A stretch of 64,000 bases of DNA, taken from Mycolicibacterium monacense (GTDB lineage: Bacteria > Actinomycetota > Actinomycetes > Mycobacteriales > Mycobacteriaceae). The stretch is taken from NCBI RefSeq assembly GCF_010731575.1, contig NZ_AP022617.1, forward strand, positions 2,046,001 to 2,110,000, given 5' to 3'. Under the pieces are notes generated by a model. That model was not told the DNA's origin, made no database searches, and worked only from the letters and a program-made list of their open reading frames with translations. The stretch's first letter is position 1; every line of letters begins with the position of its first letter. Both the position numbers and the translations under genes were made by a program. Shown piece after piece: positions 36,836 through 45,296 of the stretch.

Positions 36836-37696
36836 GTGGCAACTGTCAGGCCGTGGCCGCGCGGACCACGCCAGCGGCTCCCGCGAACGATCGCACCGTT
36901 CCGTTGGGAAGCCGTATCGTCCTACATCGACAGGCTGGCCCGCGCCAACCATATCGGCGTCTCCACACTGCGCGGCCATGTCGCCGAATCATGCGCAGCC
37001 CGGCCGCGACCGGACTGGTTGGCCGTCGTCAGCGGCCAACCTGAGCAGGTAATCCGGTCCCGTCTCTGCGGGCTTGCTGGCGACCCCACCGCGCTCAAGC
37101 AATATCTCCGCCGCCCTTTGTGTCAAAGATGTATGGCACGCAAGGGAATACACGAACCCGTCTACTGCTACCTGCCTGCACATGTCTCCGTATGCCACCG
37201 TCACCGACGCTGGATCGGTTCACCAACGCGCGTTCTTGACGACCAGGTGGATCTTCGTGACCGGCCCACGGTGCTCAGTGCCGGGCGCACGCATCGGCGC
37301 TTGGCCCGTCAGTATTCAGAGGTCGACCTTCATGACGCCTTGGGCGACGCCCGCCACATCCTGGTCTTCTGGGCTCACGCAGAGCGTCACGTGGCGGCGG
37401 GGATTCTGCAGAATGGCCTAGAAGCGCACGTGGTGGCCTACCCCGATGTGATCGCCGTAGCCGCAACATTGCTCACAGCTCGCCCTCGGGTTGAACAGCC
37501 CAGGACGCCAACGGAACCCGCCTGGCCGACGCTACTGCTCGACCGCATCAACGAACGCACCGGCGCCCACCATGCCGACGCCACCCCCCGTCGAGCAATG
37601 GGCGCAGTACCGACGCCTATTCGCCACTGCCGTATTGACGACACGCTCAGACGGCGCAGAACTGGCGTGTCGCGCTTAGGGGGTCGGCAGTCTTGA
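36836..37696 (+). CDS. tniQ: TniQ-family target-selection protein
   Basis: A 286-residue TniQ: N-terminal LPRTIAPFRWEAVSSYIDRLARAN is the family hallmark (residues 14-37), followed by a zinc-binding region LCQRCMARKG...YCYLPAHVSVCHRHRRW. It starts at GTG one base after the tnsC stop. The protein is short, without the long C-terminal DNA-binding region of Tn7 TnsD, so targeting may not be to a fixed long site; the actual target here was AT-balanced DNA upstream of vapBC. Confidence 0.85.
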   Translation: MATVRPWPRGPRQRLPRTIAPFRWEAVSSYIDRLARANHIGVSTLRGHVAESCAARPRPDWLAVVSGQPEQVIRSRLCGLAGDPTALKQYLRRPLCQRCMARKGIHEPVYCYLPAHVSVCHRHRRWIGSPTRVLDDQVDLRDRPTVLSAGRTHRRLARQYSEVDLHDALGDARHILVFWAHAERHVAAGILQNGLEAHVVAYPDVIAVAATLLTARPRVEQPRTPTEPAWPTLLLDRINERTGAHHADATPRRAMGAVPTPIRHCRIDDTLRRRRTGVSRLGGRQS

Positions 37697-37816
37697 ATGT
37701 GCCTTATCAGTAAGGCACTTGTGGTGTGCATCTGACTGTGTCCGACGGTTGTATCTATCGGCTTTCTAATCGTTAGGGACAGTGGTATCTGGCTGGGTGT
37801 ATCGGCCGGTGAATCA

Positions 37817-38665
37817 TCACCGGCGGCGCTGCTTGCCGGTGATTGGCCGGCGGTGGGTGGTCCAGTACGCGGCCACCGCGCTGACCACCACAGCGAAGGC
37901 GGCAATGACGCTGGCCGGGAGGGCGTGGTCCTGCAGCCATCCGGTCGCGGTGGCCGACCAGCCGGTGAGCAGGTTGCCGCCGCTGGCGGTGTGCCCGGTG
38001 GCCGCGGGCAGCCAGTACCACGCGAGGTAGGCGCCGGTGGCGATGAGGACAACGGCGGTGACGCGGGTCCCGTGGCGGGCGAGGATACCCAGATGCCGGG
38101 TCAGGGCCGTGCCGGCGATGGCGGTGCCGACGCTGACCAGCATCAAGATGGTGGCGGCACCGGCTGTGTATGCGGTGAACACTGCCAGCAGACCGCCCCA
38201 TCCGCTGGTGGCCTGGGCCTGGGCGATCACCGCGAGCAGTACCCCGAAGGTGCAGGACAGTGACGCCAGGGCGTAGCCGATTCCGGCCGCGAGCACACCA
38301 CCGGCTGTTGGGGAGTCCGGCCGATGACGCGTCCGGGCAGGCATACGCAGACCGATGGTGCGGCCGGTGAGCATGAAGCCGCCCAAGATGGCCAGGGTGA
38401 GCCCGATCGTGATCCCGAGCCAGGGAGCAGCCGTCACCAGGGTCCGGGCACCGGCACTGATCGCGATACCGGCGAGGGTGAGGGTGCCGGTGAACCCGAT
38501 GGTCAGGACGGCCCCGGTGCGCAGTGCCCGGGCCAGCCGCACGAGCACCGCATCGGTGCCGCCGGTGGCGATGGTGCCGGTGATCCACGCCGGTAGCAGC
38601 GCGAACCCGCAGGGGTTGACCGGGGCGAGCATGCCAGCGGTAAACGCGAGCGCGAGCAGGTTCAC
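37817..38665 (-). CDS. CcdA/DsbD-like transmembrane thiol-redox protein
   Basis: A 282-residue membrane protein with about six to seven hydrophobic segments and the CcdA signature, MLAPVNPCGFALLPAWI near the N-terminus and ALASLSCTFGVLLAVI in the middle, each holding one of the two electron-relay cysteines. CcdA proteins pass reducing power across the membrane. Being the last gene of the mer operon and overlapping the periplasmic-type redoxin (ATGA), it probably keeps that protein, or Hg-exposed thiols outside the cell, reduced. Confidence 0.83.
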   Translation of the reverse strand: MNLLALAFTAGMLAPVNPCGFALLPAWITGTIATGGTDAVLVRLARALRTGAVLTIGFTGTLTLAGIAISAGARTLVTAAPWLGITIGLTLAILGGFMLTGRTIGLRMPARTRHRPDSPTAGGVLAAGIGYALASLSCTFGVLLAVIAQAQATSGWGGLLAVFTAYTAGAATILMLVSVGTAIAGTALTRHLGILARHGTRVTAVVLIATGAYLAWYWLPAATGHTASGGNLLTGWSATATGWLQDHALPASVIAAFAVVVSAVAAYWTTHRRPITGKQRRR

Positions 38666-39216
38666 CGTGCGGCGCTGCTGCCGAGGGCGGCCAGGATCTG
38701 ATCCTGGGACGGGGCGTGGCCGCGGTAGCTGATCTGCCCGGACGGGTCGATGACGAGGGCGGTGGTCGGCGCGGTCACCTGGTAGCGGCTGGTCAGGGCC
38801 CCGTTAGTATCGACGACCGCGGGCAGGCTGGTGCCGCCGATCTGGTCCAGGAAGTGGCGAACATCGGCGGGTTTCTCGGTGGGGACGATGTCGACGGCTA
38901 GGAACTTGGCGCTGCCTCCGGCTTCCTCCACGGCCGCCCGAGCAGCGGCCAGGGATTTACCGCCGCCGACGCATTCGCCGCACCCGTAGGAGAAGAACAG
39001 GATCGCGGTCGGGGCGGCAGCGGGCAGTTCGACGGTTTTGCCGTCCACCGTGGTCAGTGTCGCCGCCGTCGCCTGGGTTGTGGCGTTGGCGTGTGGCGGT
39101 GAGGTCGGATTGCTGGTTGTGGCCGATTGGCCGCACGCGGTCAGCGCGCCCGCTGCCAGCATCACAGCCGTAACGCCCGCCCACCTGTGGGGTGTAAACG
39201 AACGCGTTTCAGACAT
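38662..39216 (-). CDS. TlpA-like redoxin lipoprotein of the mer operon
   Basis: A 184-residue lipoprotein: hydrophobic signal with lipobox LTAC near residue 28, a Thr/Ala/Pro linker, then a thioredoxin-like domain with FFSYGCGECVGG (CxxC, residues about 98-101) and the cis-proline region GGTSLPAVV. The CGEC active site suits a thiol-disulfide or metal-thiol role. It overlaps the MerT-like gene by 8 bases and ccdA by 4. Similar redoxins accompany mercury operons in actinobacteria; the precise role is inferred. Confidence 0.8.
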   Translation of the reverse strand: MSETRSFTPHRWAGVTAVMLAAGALTACGQSATTSNPTSPPHANATTQATAATLTTVDGKTVELPAAAPTAILFFSYGCGECVGGGKSLAAARAAVEEAGGSAKFLAVDIVPTEKPADVRHFLDQIGGTSLPAVVDTNGALTSRYQVTAPTTALVIDPSGQISYRGHAPSQDQILAALGSSAAR

Positions 39217-39499
39217 TGTCGATGCTTCCTTTCGTCAGGTCGTCGAGCGTGTGCGTCGCGGGTGAATGGCTGTCGGCGGGACAGCAGTGATCGCCGCGTT
39301 GACCGCGGCGGGCGAAGGCGACCACAGCCGCCAGCAGCAGCGCGACGGCTGCCCCGATGACCCATGGATTCTCGAGCAGTCCACACACGGCGGCGAGCGC
39401 GCCGCCGGCGATCAGGACTGGCGCGGCGCAACACAGGGCCGTCACCAGCACCGCTGCCGCACCCAGCAGCACGGGATTTCTTCGTGGACGTTGATTCAT
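39209..39499 (-). CDS. MerT-like small mercury-transport membrane protein
   Basis: A 96-residue protein with two or three hydrophobic segments. The first holds a Cys pair, VTALCCAAPVLIAGG, as the Hg(II)-binding pair of MerT/MerE/MerF transporters does; a second vicinal pair, GDHCCPADSH, lies after the last membrane segment, where cytoplasmic hand-over to MerA would occur. It is placed between merB and the redoxin. Similarity is by topology and cysteines rather than clear sequence match, so no gene symbol is given. Confidence 0.7.
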   Translation of the reverse strand: MNQRPRRNPVLLGAAAVLVTALCCAAPVLIAGGALAAVCGLLENPWVIGAAVALLLAAVVAFARRGQRGDHCCPADSHSPATHTLDDLTKGSIDNV

Positions 39500-39512
39500 T
39501 GATTTCTCCTCA

Positions 39513-40172
39513 TCAGGTTGGGTGCGGCTGGTCAGCTGCAGCAGCCGGGTGGGCAGTTGGCGGGGTATGGAGCTGGGTAAGGATTTGTGTGGTCAGGGCT
39601 GCGCCGAGTTGGTGGGCCTCAGCGACGCTGACGATCTGACCTTCGGGGTGCTCGGCGAGCCACGGCGCGGCGTCCTGCGCGCAGGTGAAGTAGTGCACCT
39701 GGTTGCAGAATGAGGACCGGATCGAGGTGAGGTCGTCGGGGTTGACCAGCGAGACCACCGCGGTCTCGGGCTGCACGCTGGTGACACCGTTTTCGCCGAC
39801 CGAGACCCTGATCGGGTGCCCGCTGACGGGTGATTCGGATTCGATGCTGGCGGGCCGGTCCAGGATGGTGGGAAAGATGAGGGTGTCCAGGGCGCACCAG
39901 GTGTAGAGCTCTTGGCCGGCCACGGTGAATCGGTGGCGGGTCGGGCGCAGGGTCAGGCCCTGGCCGACGATGCGGCCCTGCTCGTCGTATTCGGTGTCGG
40001 GTACCGCGGCCAGACGCCGGGTCACCTCGTCAACCGGGAGGCCGACGGCCGCGGCGAGCGCCTCCACGGTGACCGGCTCGCCGGCGGCGAGCAGCCGCAG
40101 CAACGGCACCAGCATCGTCGGGTCGAGCCCGGACTCTTCCGGAATGGTCAGGCGGTCAAGGAAATTGGGCAT
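39513..40172 (-). CDS. merB: Organomercurial lyase MerB
   Basis: From ATG 40,172 the protein has 219 residues, as usual. The catalytic residues are visible: LYTWCALDTLIFP (Cys and Asp) and SFCNQVHYF (second Cys). MerB breaks carbon-mercury bonds to release Hg(II), which MerA then reduces, so the transposon gives broad-spectrum mercury resistance. It follows merA by 26 bases on the minus strand. Confidence 0.95.
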   Translation of the reverse strand: MPNFLDRLTIPEESGLDPTMLVPLLRLLAAGEPVTVEALAAAVGLPVDEVTRRLAAVPDTEYDEQGRIVGQGLTLRPTRHRFTVAGQELYTWCALDTLIFPTILDRPASIESESPVSGHPIRVSVGENGVTSVQPETAVVSLVNPDDLTSIRSSFCNQVHYFTCAQDAAPWLAEHPEGQIVSVAEAHQLGAALTTQILTQLHTPPTAHPAAAADQPHPT

Positions 40173-40198
40173 CAGGAACCTTTCGAGTGAGCCATGCG

Positions 40199-41601
40199 TC
40201 AGGATGCGCAGCAGGACAGTCGGGACATATCGGCGCTGAAGGACTGGGCGGCGATTTTGATGCCTTCGGCCATGGTCAGATACGGGGCCCAGGACCCGGC
40301 GACCTGGTCGACGGTCATCGCGGCGTCGAGGATGTAGACCGCGGCGGCGGCGATCTCGCCAGCATCCTTGGCGACGGCGGTGATGCCGTGGATGCGGCCG
40401 GTGCCGGCGTCGGCGACGAGTTTGATGAAACCGCGGGTGTCTCGGTTGACCACCGCACGCGGCACATGTTTTAGCGGCAGCACCCGGCAGTCGCACCGTG
40501 TCCCGGCGGCGAGGAGCTCGGCCTCGGTCGTCCCGGCCGCACCGACCGCGGGGCTGGTGAACGTCACGCGGGGCAGATGGCGGTAGTCGACCCTGCGGCC
40601 GGCGTCGGTGAAGATGTTGTCGGCGACCATCGCGCCGTGATGGGCGGCGACGTAGACGAACTCGCGGTGCCCGGTCACGTCGCCGGCCGCCCAGATCCGT
40701 GGGTTCGACGACTGCAGCCCGTCGCTCACCACGACCTCGTTGTTCTCGCCGGTTTTGACCTGCACCGCTTCGAGATTCAGGCCGTCGGTGTTCGGACGGC
40801 GGCCGGTGGCGACGAGGACTTTCGCGGCACGGAACTGCTGCGTTCCGCCGGTGATGGTCGCGGTGACCGTGACCTGATCGTCGGCCTGCTCGACCTCGCT
40901 CACCGTGGCGCGGCGCACCACCCGGATGCCGTCGTCGGCGAACACCTCCAGCAGCGCCATGCCGACTTCCGGCTCTTCCTTCGATGCCAGCGTGGAGCGG
41001 ACCAGCACCGTCACCGTTGACCCGAGCCGGGCGAACAGTTGCGCCTGCTCCAACGCGACGTAGCCGCCGCCGATCACCAGCAGCGACTCCGGGACCTCGG
41101 TGACTTCCATCGCGGTGGTCGAGGTCAGGTAGGCGACGCCCTCGAATGCGGGCGGGATGACTGGGTTCGCGCCGGTGGCGATCAGGTAGTGCTCGGCCTC
41201 GATGGTGGCATCGCCGACCTCGATGACGGGCGCGTCCGGGGTTCCGGCGAACCGCGCTTGGCCCTGAATGCGCTGCCAGCCATACGATTCGGCCACGTTG
41301 AGGTACTTCTCTGAGCGCAGCGACTCCACCAGATCGTGCGTGCCGGCGATCAGGGCCGCCATGTCCACCGGGCCGGCCGTGGTGGCGATCCCGGGAACCG
41401 GGCAGTGTCGGCTGCGGTATGCCGGGCCTCGGCCGCTGCGATCAGGGCCTTTGACGGCACGCAGCCGGTGTTGACACACGTGCCACCGAAGATGCCGCGC
41501 TCGATCATGACGACGGACTTACCGAGCGCGGTAGCGCGGATCGCCGCGGCCATCGCCGCGCCGCCGGAACCGATGACCGCGAGGTCCAATCCCTGACTCA
41601 T
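40199..41601 (-). pseudogene. merA: Mercuric reductase MerA, broken by one missing base
   Basis: The start at ATG 41,601 gives [20 protein letters not shown] (FAD-binding GxGxxA) and the redox site [15 protein letters not shown]. The frame breaks near 41,398 after TARFPG and resumes one base out as [14 protein letters not shown]; restoring one C in the CCC run gives a protein of about 467 residues. The second part has the NADPH-binding GGGYVALEQAQLFA, AAGDVTGHREFVY, and the C-terminal vicinal cysteines LSCCAS that bind Hg(II). The N-terminal MerA heavy-metal domain is absent, as in many actinobacterial enzymes. As written it would be inactive; the break may be a sequencing error. Confidence 0.92.
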
Positions 41602-41610
41602 GCACCCATC

Positions 41611-41640
41611 CTTGACCTTCAAGTAGGCTTGAAGGTCAAG
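41611..41640. promoter_or_regulatory. MerR operator in the merA-merR divergent promoter
   Basis: A perfect dyad: CTTGACCTTCAAG, spacer TAGG, CTTGAAGGTCAAG. It lies between the two gene starts (merA at 41,601 minus, merR at 41,658 plus). The TTGACC hexamers in the arms can act as -35 elements. MerR proteins bind such dyads and activate by untwisting the promoter when Hg(II) binds. Confidence 0.9.
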
Positions 41641-41657
41641 TGTTCTGAGGAGACATC

Positions 41658-42045
41658 GTGAGAATCGGGAAGCTCGCCGAGGCGACCGGGGCCACCACCG
41701 CGACGCTGCGCTACTACGAAGACGAAGGCCTGCTCCCGCCCGCCGAACGTTCCCCGGCGGGGTATCGCGACTATGCCGCCGACACGATCGCCCGGGTCGG
41801 CTTCATCCGACGGGGACAGGCCGCCGGGTTCAGCCTCGCCCAGATTCGGCAGATCCTCGACATCCGTGACAGCGGCCACGCGCCGTGCACGCATGCGCGA
41901 CCTGCTCGACATCCGACTGACCGACCTCGACGAGCAGATCAGCGCACTGGTGGCACTGCGCGAGACCATCGCCCGGCTGCGGCAGGGCGCCGAAAGCGTC
42001 GACCCGGAATCATGCAGCGCCGATGACGTATGTCGATACCTCTAG
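41658..42045 (+). pseudogene. merR: MerR regulator, broken by one missing base
   Basis: GTG 41,658 preceded by GAGGAG starts [20 protein letters not shown], the MerR DNA-binding domain. After GHAPCTH (holding the first Hg-binding Cys) the frame shifts near 41,896 and the rest, RDLLDIRLTDLDEQISALVAL and ESCSADDVCRYL with the C-terminal cysteines, is one base out. Restored, the protein has about 129 residues. It would control the divergent mer operon. Confidence 0.9.
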
Positions 42046-42183
42046 GAGCCACCTCCGTGGCACCGGAGGCATGTATTTCGTCAAGTCCGTTGACCCCGGC
42101 AGTCGTCATGAATTTCCGCCCCACTGGAGGTCGTTGGTGCGCGGGAGCGCGGGGCCTGCTGAGCAGTAGGCTCACCCGATGCG

Positions 42184-42825
42184 GTGGGATTTCACTCGAA
42201 GCTGGTCGCATTGGCCGTGCTGAGCCCAGCCACACTCGTTCAGGCGATCGCCACCTTCGCCATCACCAATATCGACGACATCGTGGTCCTCGCGGTGATG
42301 TTCGGCCAGGCGCCCGGTCATCGTGGCGCAGCCATCCGAGTGACCGCCGGTCAGTACCTCGGCTTCACCGCCATCTTGGCAGTTTCGGTCGGCGGCGCAC
42401 TCCTGGGTGCCACGCTGCTTCCTCCAGCCGCACTGCCGTACTTCGGGCTGCTGCCCATCGTGTTGGGGCTGCGGGCGGCATGGCTGGCCTGGCGGGATCG
42501 CCGCACCCAACCGGCGCCGACCGATGATCCCGCAACACTGTTGACGCCTGGCACCTGGCAGGTCGCAGTCATCACCTTCGCCAACGGCGGCGACAACATC
42601 GGCGTGTACGTTCCGATCTTCGCCGTCTCAACGATCGCCACCATCGGTGTTTACATCATCGTGTTCCTCATCGGTGTGGCCATCTGGTGCGCGGCCGGCC
42701 GATATTTCGCCTCCCACCCGATCATCGCCAAAGCACTCTCACGCTGGGGCCACATCGTTCTGCCCGTTGCACTGATCACAATCGGGGCCCTCATCCTCAT
42801 CAAAGGCGGAGCGTTCGCCCTCTAG
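42184..42825 (+). CDS. CadD-family cadmium resistance transporter
   Basis: A 213-residue membrane protein with five to six hydrophobic segments. The family signatures are present: [17 protein letters not shown] near the start and [19 protein letters not shown] in the second half, each an Asn/Asp-rich motif within the membrane that fits divalent cation passage. It starts at GTG 42,184 (a GTG 33 bases further in is an alternative). It is the last intact gene of the Tn7-like element's cargo. A paralogue lies outside the element at 44,394. Confidence 0.85.
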   Translation: MGFHSKLVALAVLSPATLVQAIATFAITNIDDIVVLAVMFGQAPGHRGAAIRVTAGQYLGFTAILAVSVGGALLGATLLPPAALPYFGLLPIVLGLRAAWLAWRDRRTQPAPTDDPATLLTPGTWQVAVITFANGGDNIGVYVPIFAVSTIATIGVYIIVFLIGVAIWCAAGRYFASHPIIAKALSRWGHIVLPVALITIGALILIKGGAFAL

Positions 42826-42837
42826 CTCGGAGCAACT

Positions 42838-42990
42838 TCACCACTCAGGGCCAGGAGGCGCTCCTGCATCGGCATGTGTTGGCGTTCAACCACTTTGGTG
42901 ATGTCCCGGCCCGTATCCGCTATGACAATCTAAAACGGGCGGTGGCCAAGGTGCTCAAAGGCCGCAGCCGGCACCCGAACTACCAACACG
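42838..42990 (+). pseudogene. Fragment of an IS21-type IstA transposase
   Basis: About 50 codons matching the centre of IstA ([20 protein letters not shown], then [14 protein letters not shown]). No ends or other parts of the element are present. It lies just inside the right end of the Tn7-like transposon, showing that an IS21 copy once sat there and was mostly deleted. It is not derived from the IS21 at 18-24 kb, whose sequence differs in this motif. Confidence 0.8.
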
Positions 42991-43137
42991 AGCGAGCGCA
43001 CCACAGAATCATGATCGTGTGTCACGAGAGACACGATCACAGTAGTTATACCGAAGACGTACCCGAGCCAACGGAATCGACAGGAGACCATTCCGGCTAC
43101 CCTGCTGCGCTCGCAGCCGGGCGCGGAAGCAGGGTTG

Positions 43138-43238
43138 CCCCAGATTCAATGAGAAACGTCGCGATCGAAATTCTCATCCAATCTGGGGCAATGCAGGTCA
43201 GACTAGTAAATGTGCCCCAGATTCAATGAGAACGGACA
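43138..43238. repeat. Right end of the Tn7-like transposon
   Basis: Inverted copies CCCCAGATTCAATGAGAA at 43,138 and at the tip (43,216-43,233), with one imperfect copy in the opposite orientation, TTCTCATCCAATCTGGGG, at 43,171. The tip ends CGGACA at 43,238, followed by the ACCGT target repeat. Confidence 0.9.
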
Positions 43239-43327
43239 ACCGTCGATAGCGGCGCGCTGAGCGTTTCGTCACCGACCTAGCTTGAGATCCGTTAGACTGA
43301 TAACAGTGATATCAGGAGGTGGGACGA

Positions 43328-43555
43328 GTGAGCGACGTGCTGATCCGAGGATTGTCCGAGGGGGCGGTGGCGCGCATCGACGCCGACGCGGCCGCGCGCG
43401 GCCTGTCCCGCCAAGAGTATCTGCGTCAGCGGTTCGAGCGCGAAGGGACAGTGGGCGCGACCCAGCGCTCGCTGACGCTGGCCGACCTGCGCCGCGCTGA
43501 GGCCGCCGCCGCCGACCTCGACGATCCCGGCGTGATGGACACAGCGTGGCGGTGA
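43328..43555 (+). CDS. vapB: VapB-type antitoxin
   Basis: A 75-residue protein starting at GTG 43,328, which has AGGAGG at a proper distance; the earlier GTG at 43,319 touches that site. It reads [20 protein letters not shown] and [17 protein letters not shown], the ribbon-helix-helix pattern of mycobacterial VapB (compare SDVLIRDIP... starts in the family). The C-terminal half should wrap the toxin. It overlaps vapC by 10 bases. The Tn7-like element lies 89 bases upstream and may have displaced the native upstream DNA. Confidence 0.85.
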   Translation: MSDVLIRGLSEGAVARIDADAAARGLSRQEYLRQRFEREGTVGATQRSLTLADLRRAEAAAADLDDPGVMDTAWR

Positions 43556-43956
43556 CTAATTGGATCATCGACAAATCCGCCTACACACGGCTATCGGCGT
43601 CGCGCGACGCCACGGCCTGGATCGAACGCATCGAACGCGGCCTCGTCCGCATCAGCACCGTCACCCGACTAGAAATCGGATACTCGTTCCGCACCGGCCA
43701 ACAGGCGCGCGAGGAGACAGCATCCCCTCCCCTGAGCCTGATGCCGGTCGAGTACTTGACACCGGCCGCTGAGGACCGCGCCGTCGCGGTGCAAATGCTG
43801 CTGGCCGATCGCGGCCAGCACCGCGCCCCCGCCATTCCTGATCTTCTCGTCGCCGCGACCGCAGAACTCGGTGGGCTGACCGTGCTGGCGCTGGACAAGG
43901 ACTTCGATCTCATCGCCCAGGTCACCGGTCAGCCCGTTGAGAGCCTGCGGATGTGA
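43546..43956 (+). CDS. vapC: VapC PIN-domain ribonuclease toxin
   Basis: A 136-residue PIN protein. The acidic active-site residues are in place: [27 protein letters not shown] and LDKDFDLIA. VapC toxins cleave RNA (often tRNA or rRNA) when the labile antitoxin is lost. It is translated from within the end of vapB. The pair may stabilise this island or act in phage defence. Confidence 0.9.
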   Translation: MAVTNWIIDKSAYTRLSASRDATAWIERIERGLVRISTVTRLEIGYSFRTGQQAREETASPPLSLMPVEYLTPAAEDRAVAVQMLLADRGQHRAPAIPDLLVAATAELGGLTVLALDKDFDLIAQVTGQPVESLRM

Positions 43957-44108
43957 CCGGTTGAGCGTCCGTCTGCCAACCTCGCCGTAGACGGCGTACT
44001 GCGCCCCCACCGGGGTCAACTCTTGCGAAGTGCTCAAGTTCATCACTCCACGACGACGTTGACGGGCACGGCAATCAACCCAATCCCCCACTGCCGCAAC
44101 GGCTTTAC

Positions 44109-44136
44109 TTCATGGATAATAGTCATTATCCATGAA
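44109..44136. repeat. Perfect palindrome with 12-base arms
   Basis: TTCATGGATAAT, spacer AGTC, ATTATCCATGAA. It is AT-rich, sits between vapC and a truncated lipoprotein gene, and is built like an operator of a homodimeric regulator. No T-run follows, so a terminator is less likely. The cognate protein is unknown. Confidence 0.75.
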
Positions 44137-44326
44137 TTATTGGTGGCGGATCGTGACCTAGATCGAGCGGCCCTACCACCGACGCCGCCGGCAACGTGCC
44201 GGGGGAGACGAAGTCGAACGTACCGCCTTGCGCGACGGCATCCTCGCCCGTGGTGCAGCCGGTGACTTGGGCTGCCGCGATGACAAGGGCTGCCACGACG
44301 GCGAGAGATTGCTTCGCGCTACGCAT
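44126..44326 (-). pseudogene. Truncated thioredoxin-like lipoprotein (CcsX/ResA-type N-terminus)
   Basis: Sixty-six codons. The first 43 residues are a lipoprotein signal with lipobox VTGC followed by EDAVAQGGTFDFVSPG, which resembles the start of mycobacterial CcsX-type thioredoxin-like proteins of cytochrome c maturation. After SPG the similarity stops, the CxxC domain is absent and the frame runs into the palindrome at 44,109-44,136. A broken remnant is the likely reading. Confidence 0.6.
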
Positions 44327-44393
44327 GAAACCTCCTTCACTACAAGTAGTTCGGCGTTCAGCTGGTGTGCGGGCGGGGGTCGCTGGCCAGCTG

Positions 44394-44996
44394 CTAGAAG
44401 GCGAGGCCGCTGACCAGGATGAAGATGCCGAGGGCGATCAGGACGATCGGGAACAGCACGTGTTCCCAGCGTTCGAGGACCTCGGCGATCGGCCGGCGGG
44501 TGGCGACGAATTTGGCGGCGACGACGAGGACCGCGACGAGCACGAGGAAGACGACGCAGTAGGCCACCACGGCCGCGGGCCCCACGCTGAGGAAGACGGG
44601 GACGTAGACGCCGATGTTGTCCCCGCCGTTGGCAAAGGTGACTGCCGCGACGGTCCAGACGCCGACGTTCTTACCTGCGACTCGTGCGTCGTCGTCGTCA
44701 TCATCGTCGTCGTTGTTTCCACGCCAGGCTTCCCATGCCGCCCACAGTCCCAGGGCCAGGGGTATGAGCCCGAAGTACGGAATGATCTGCGGGGGAAGAA
44801 ATGCTCCCGCGCCCAACGTCACGAGCACGGCCGCGCCCAGGATCCCCGCAAACCCCAGGTATTGGCCTGCGGTGATCCGGGCCGTCGTCCCGCGTTGCCC
44901 TGCACCGCGGGCGAAGAACAGCGACAGCACGATGATGTCGTCGATGTTGGTGACGATGAACAGGCCGATCGCGGGCAGAATCGACGACTGGATCAT
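44394..44996 (-). CDS. CadD-family cadmium resistance transporter
   Basis: From ATG 44,996 the protein has 200 residues with about six hydrophobic segments. Motifs FIVTNIDDIIVLSLFFA and [17 protein letters not shown] mark the family. The middle loop holds a run of eight Asp after NN (about residues 108-117), a striking acidic patch that may bind cation. The start overlaps the stop of the lspA remnant (ATGA), so both were once in one operon headed by the ArsR-type regulator. Confidence 0.87.
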   Translation of the reverse strand: MIQSSILPAIGLFIVTNIDDIIVLSLFFARGAGQRGTTARITAGQYLGFAGILGAAVLVTLGAGAFLPPQIIPYFGLIPLALGLWAAWEAWRGNNDDDDDDDDARVAGKNVGVWTVAAVTFANGGDNIGVYVPVFLSVGPAAVVAYCVVFLVLVAVLVVAAKFVATRRPIAEVLERWEHVLFPIVLIALGIFILVSGLAF

Positions 44997-45296
44997 GCGT
45001 CGGCCCCGGTGTCTGCGGTGTCGCTGGCGCGCCAACTAGCCAGAACGAGGACGGCGGCGCCTGTGACGACGAAGACGTCAGCGAGGTTGAAGGTGGGAAA
45101 CCAGCCCGTGTGCAGGTAGTCGGTGACCAGCCCATCACCGGCGCGGTCACTCAAGTTGGCCACCGCGCCACCCAGCATCGCGGCCAGTGCCAGCACGACC
45201 GGCGGCGCGGCGGTGCGAGCGACGCGGACCGCGAACACCGCGAGTGCGACCACAATTACGCCGGCAACGCCGAGCAGGACCGCCTGAAATGGCGGC
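44993..45296 (-). pseudogene. lspA: C-terminal part of lipoprotein signal peptidase LspA
   Basis: About 100 residues corresponding to the last two membrane helices of LspA, with the catalytic Asp regions AMLGGAVANLSDR and TDYLHTGWFPTFNLADVFVV. The first half (two helices and the conserved N-x-G region) is missing; upstream the sequence becomes the start of a cation transporter in a different frame. The join at about 45,290 shows a deletion fused two genes out of frame. Confidence 0.8.

Larger units (their letters stand above)
32897..43238. mobile_element. Tn7-like transposon carrying mercury and cadmium resistance
   Basis: A 10,342-base element with TGT at 32,897 and ACA at 43,238, bounded by perfect 5-base direct repeats ACCGT (32,892-32,896 and 43,239-43,243). 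The two ends share an inverted terminal sequence, TGTCCGTTCTCATTGA then TCTGGGGCA, with extra copies of the TTCTCATTGAATCTGGGG motif inside each end. Core genes tnsA-tnsB-tnsC-tniQ lie at the left end, cargo at the right. No TnsE, second TniQ/TnsD or CRISPR effector is present. Confidence 0.95.

Noticed and set aside
32897..43238. CRISPR-associated (CAST) version of the Tn7-like element
   Set aside because: No Cas genes, repeat array or spacer-like structure was found anywhere in the element.
43669..44091. Minus-strand frame across vapC (MGDWVDCRARQ...)
   Set aside because: Mostly the mirror of vapC, which has all PIN active-site residues on the plus strand.
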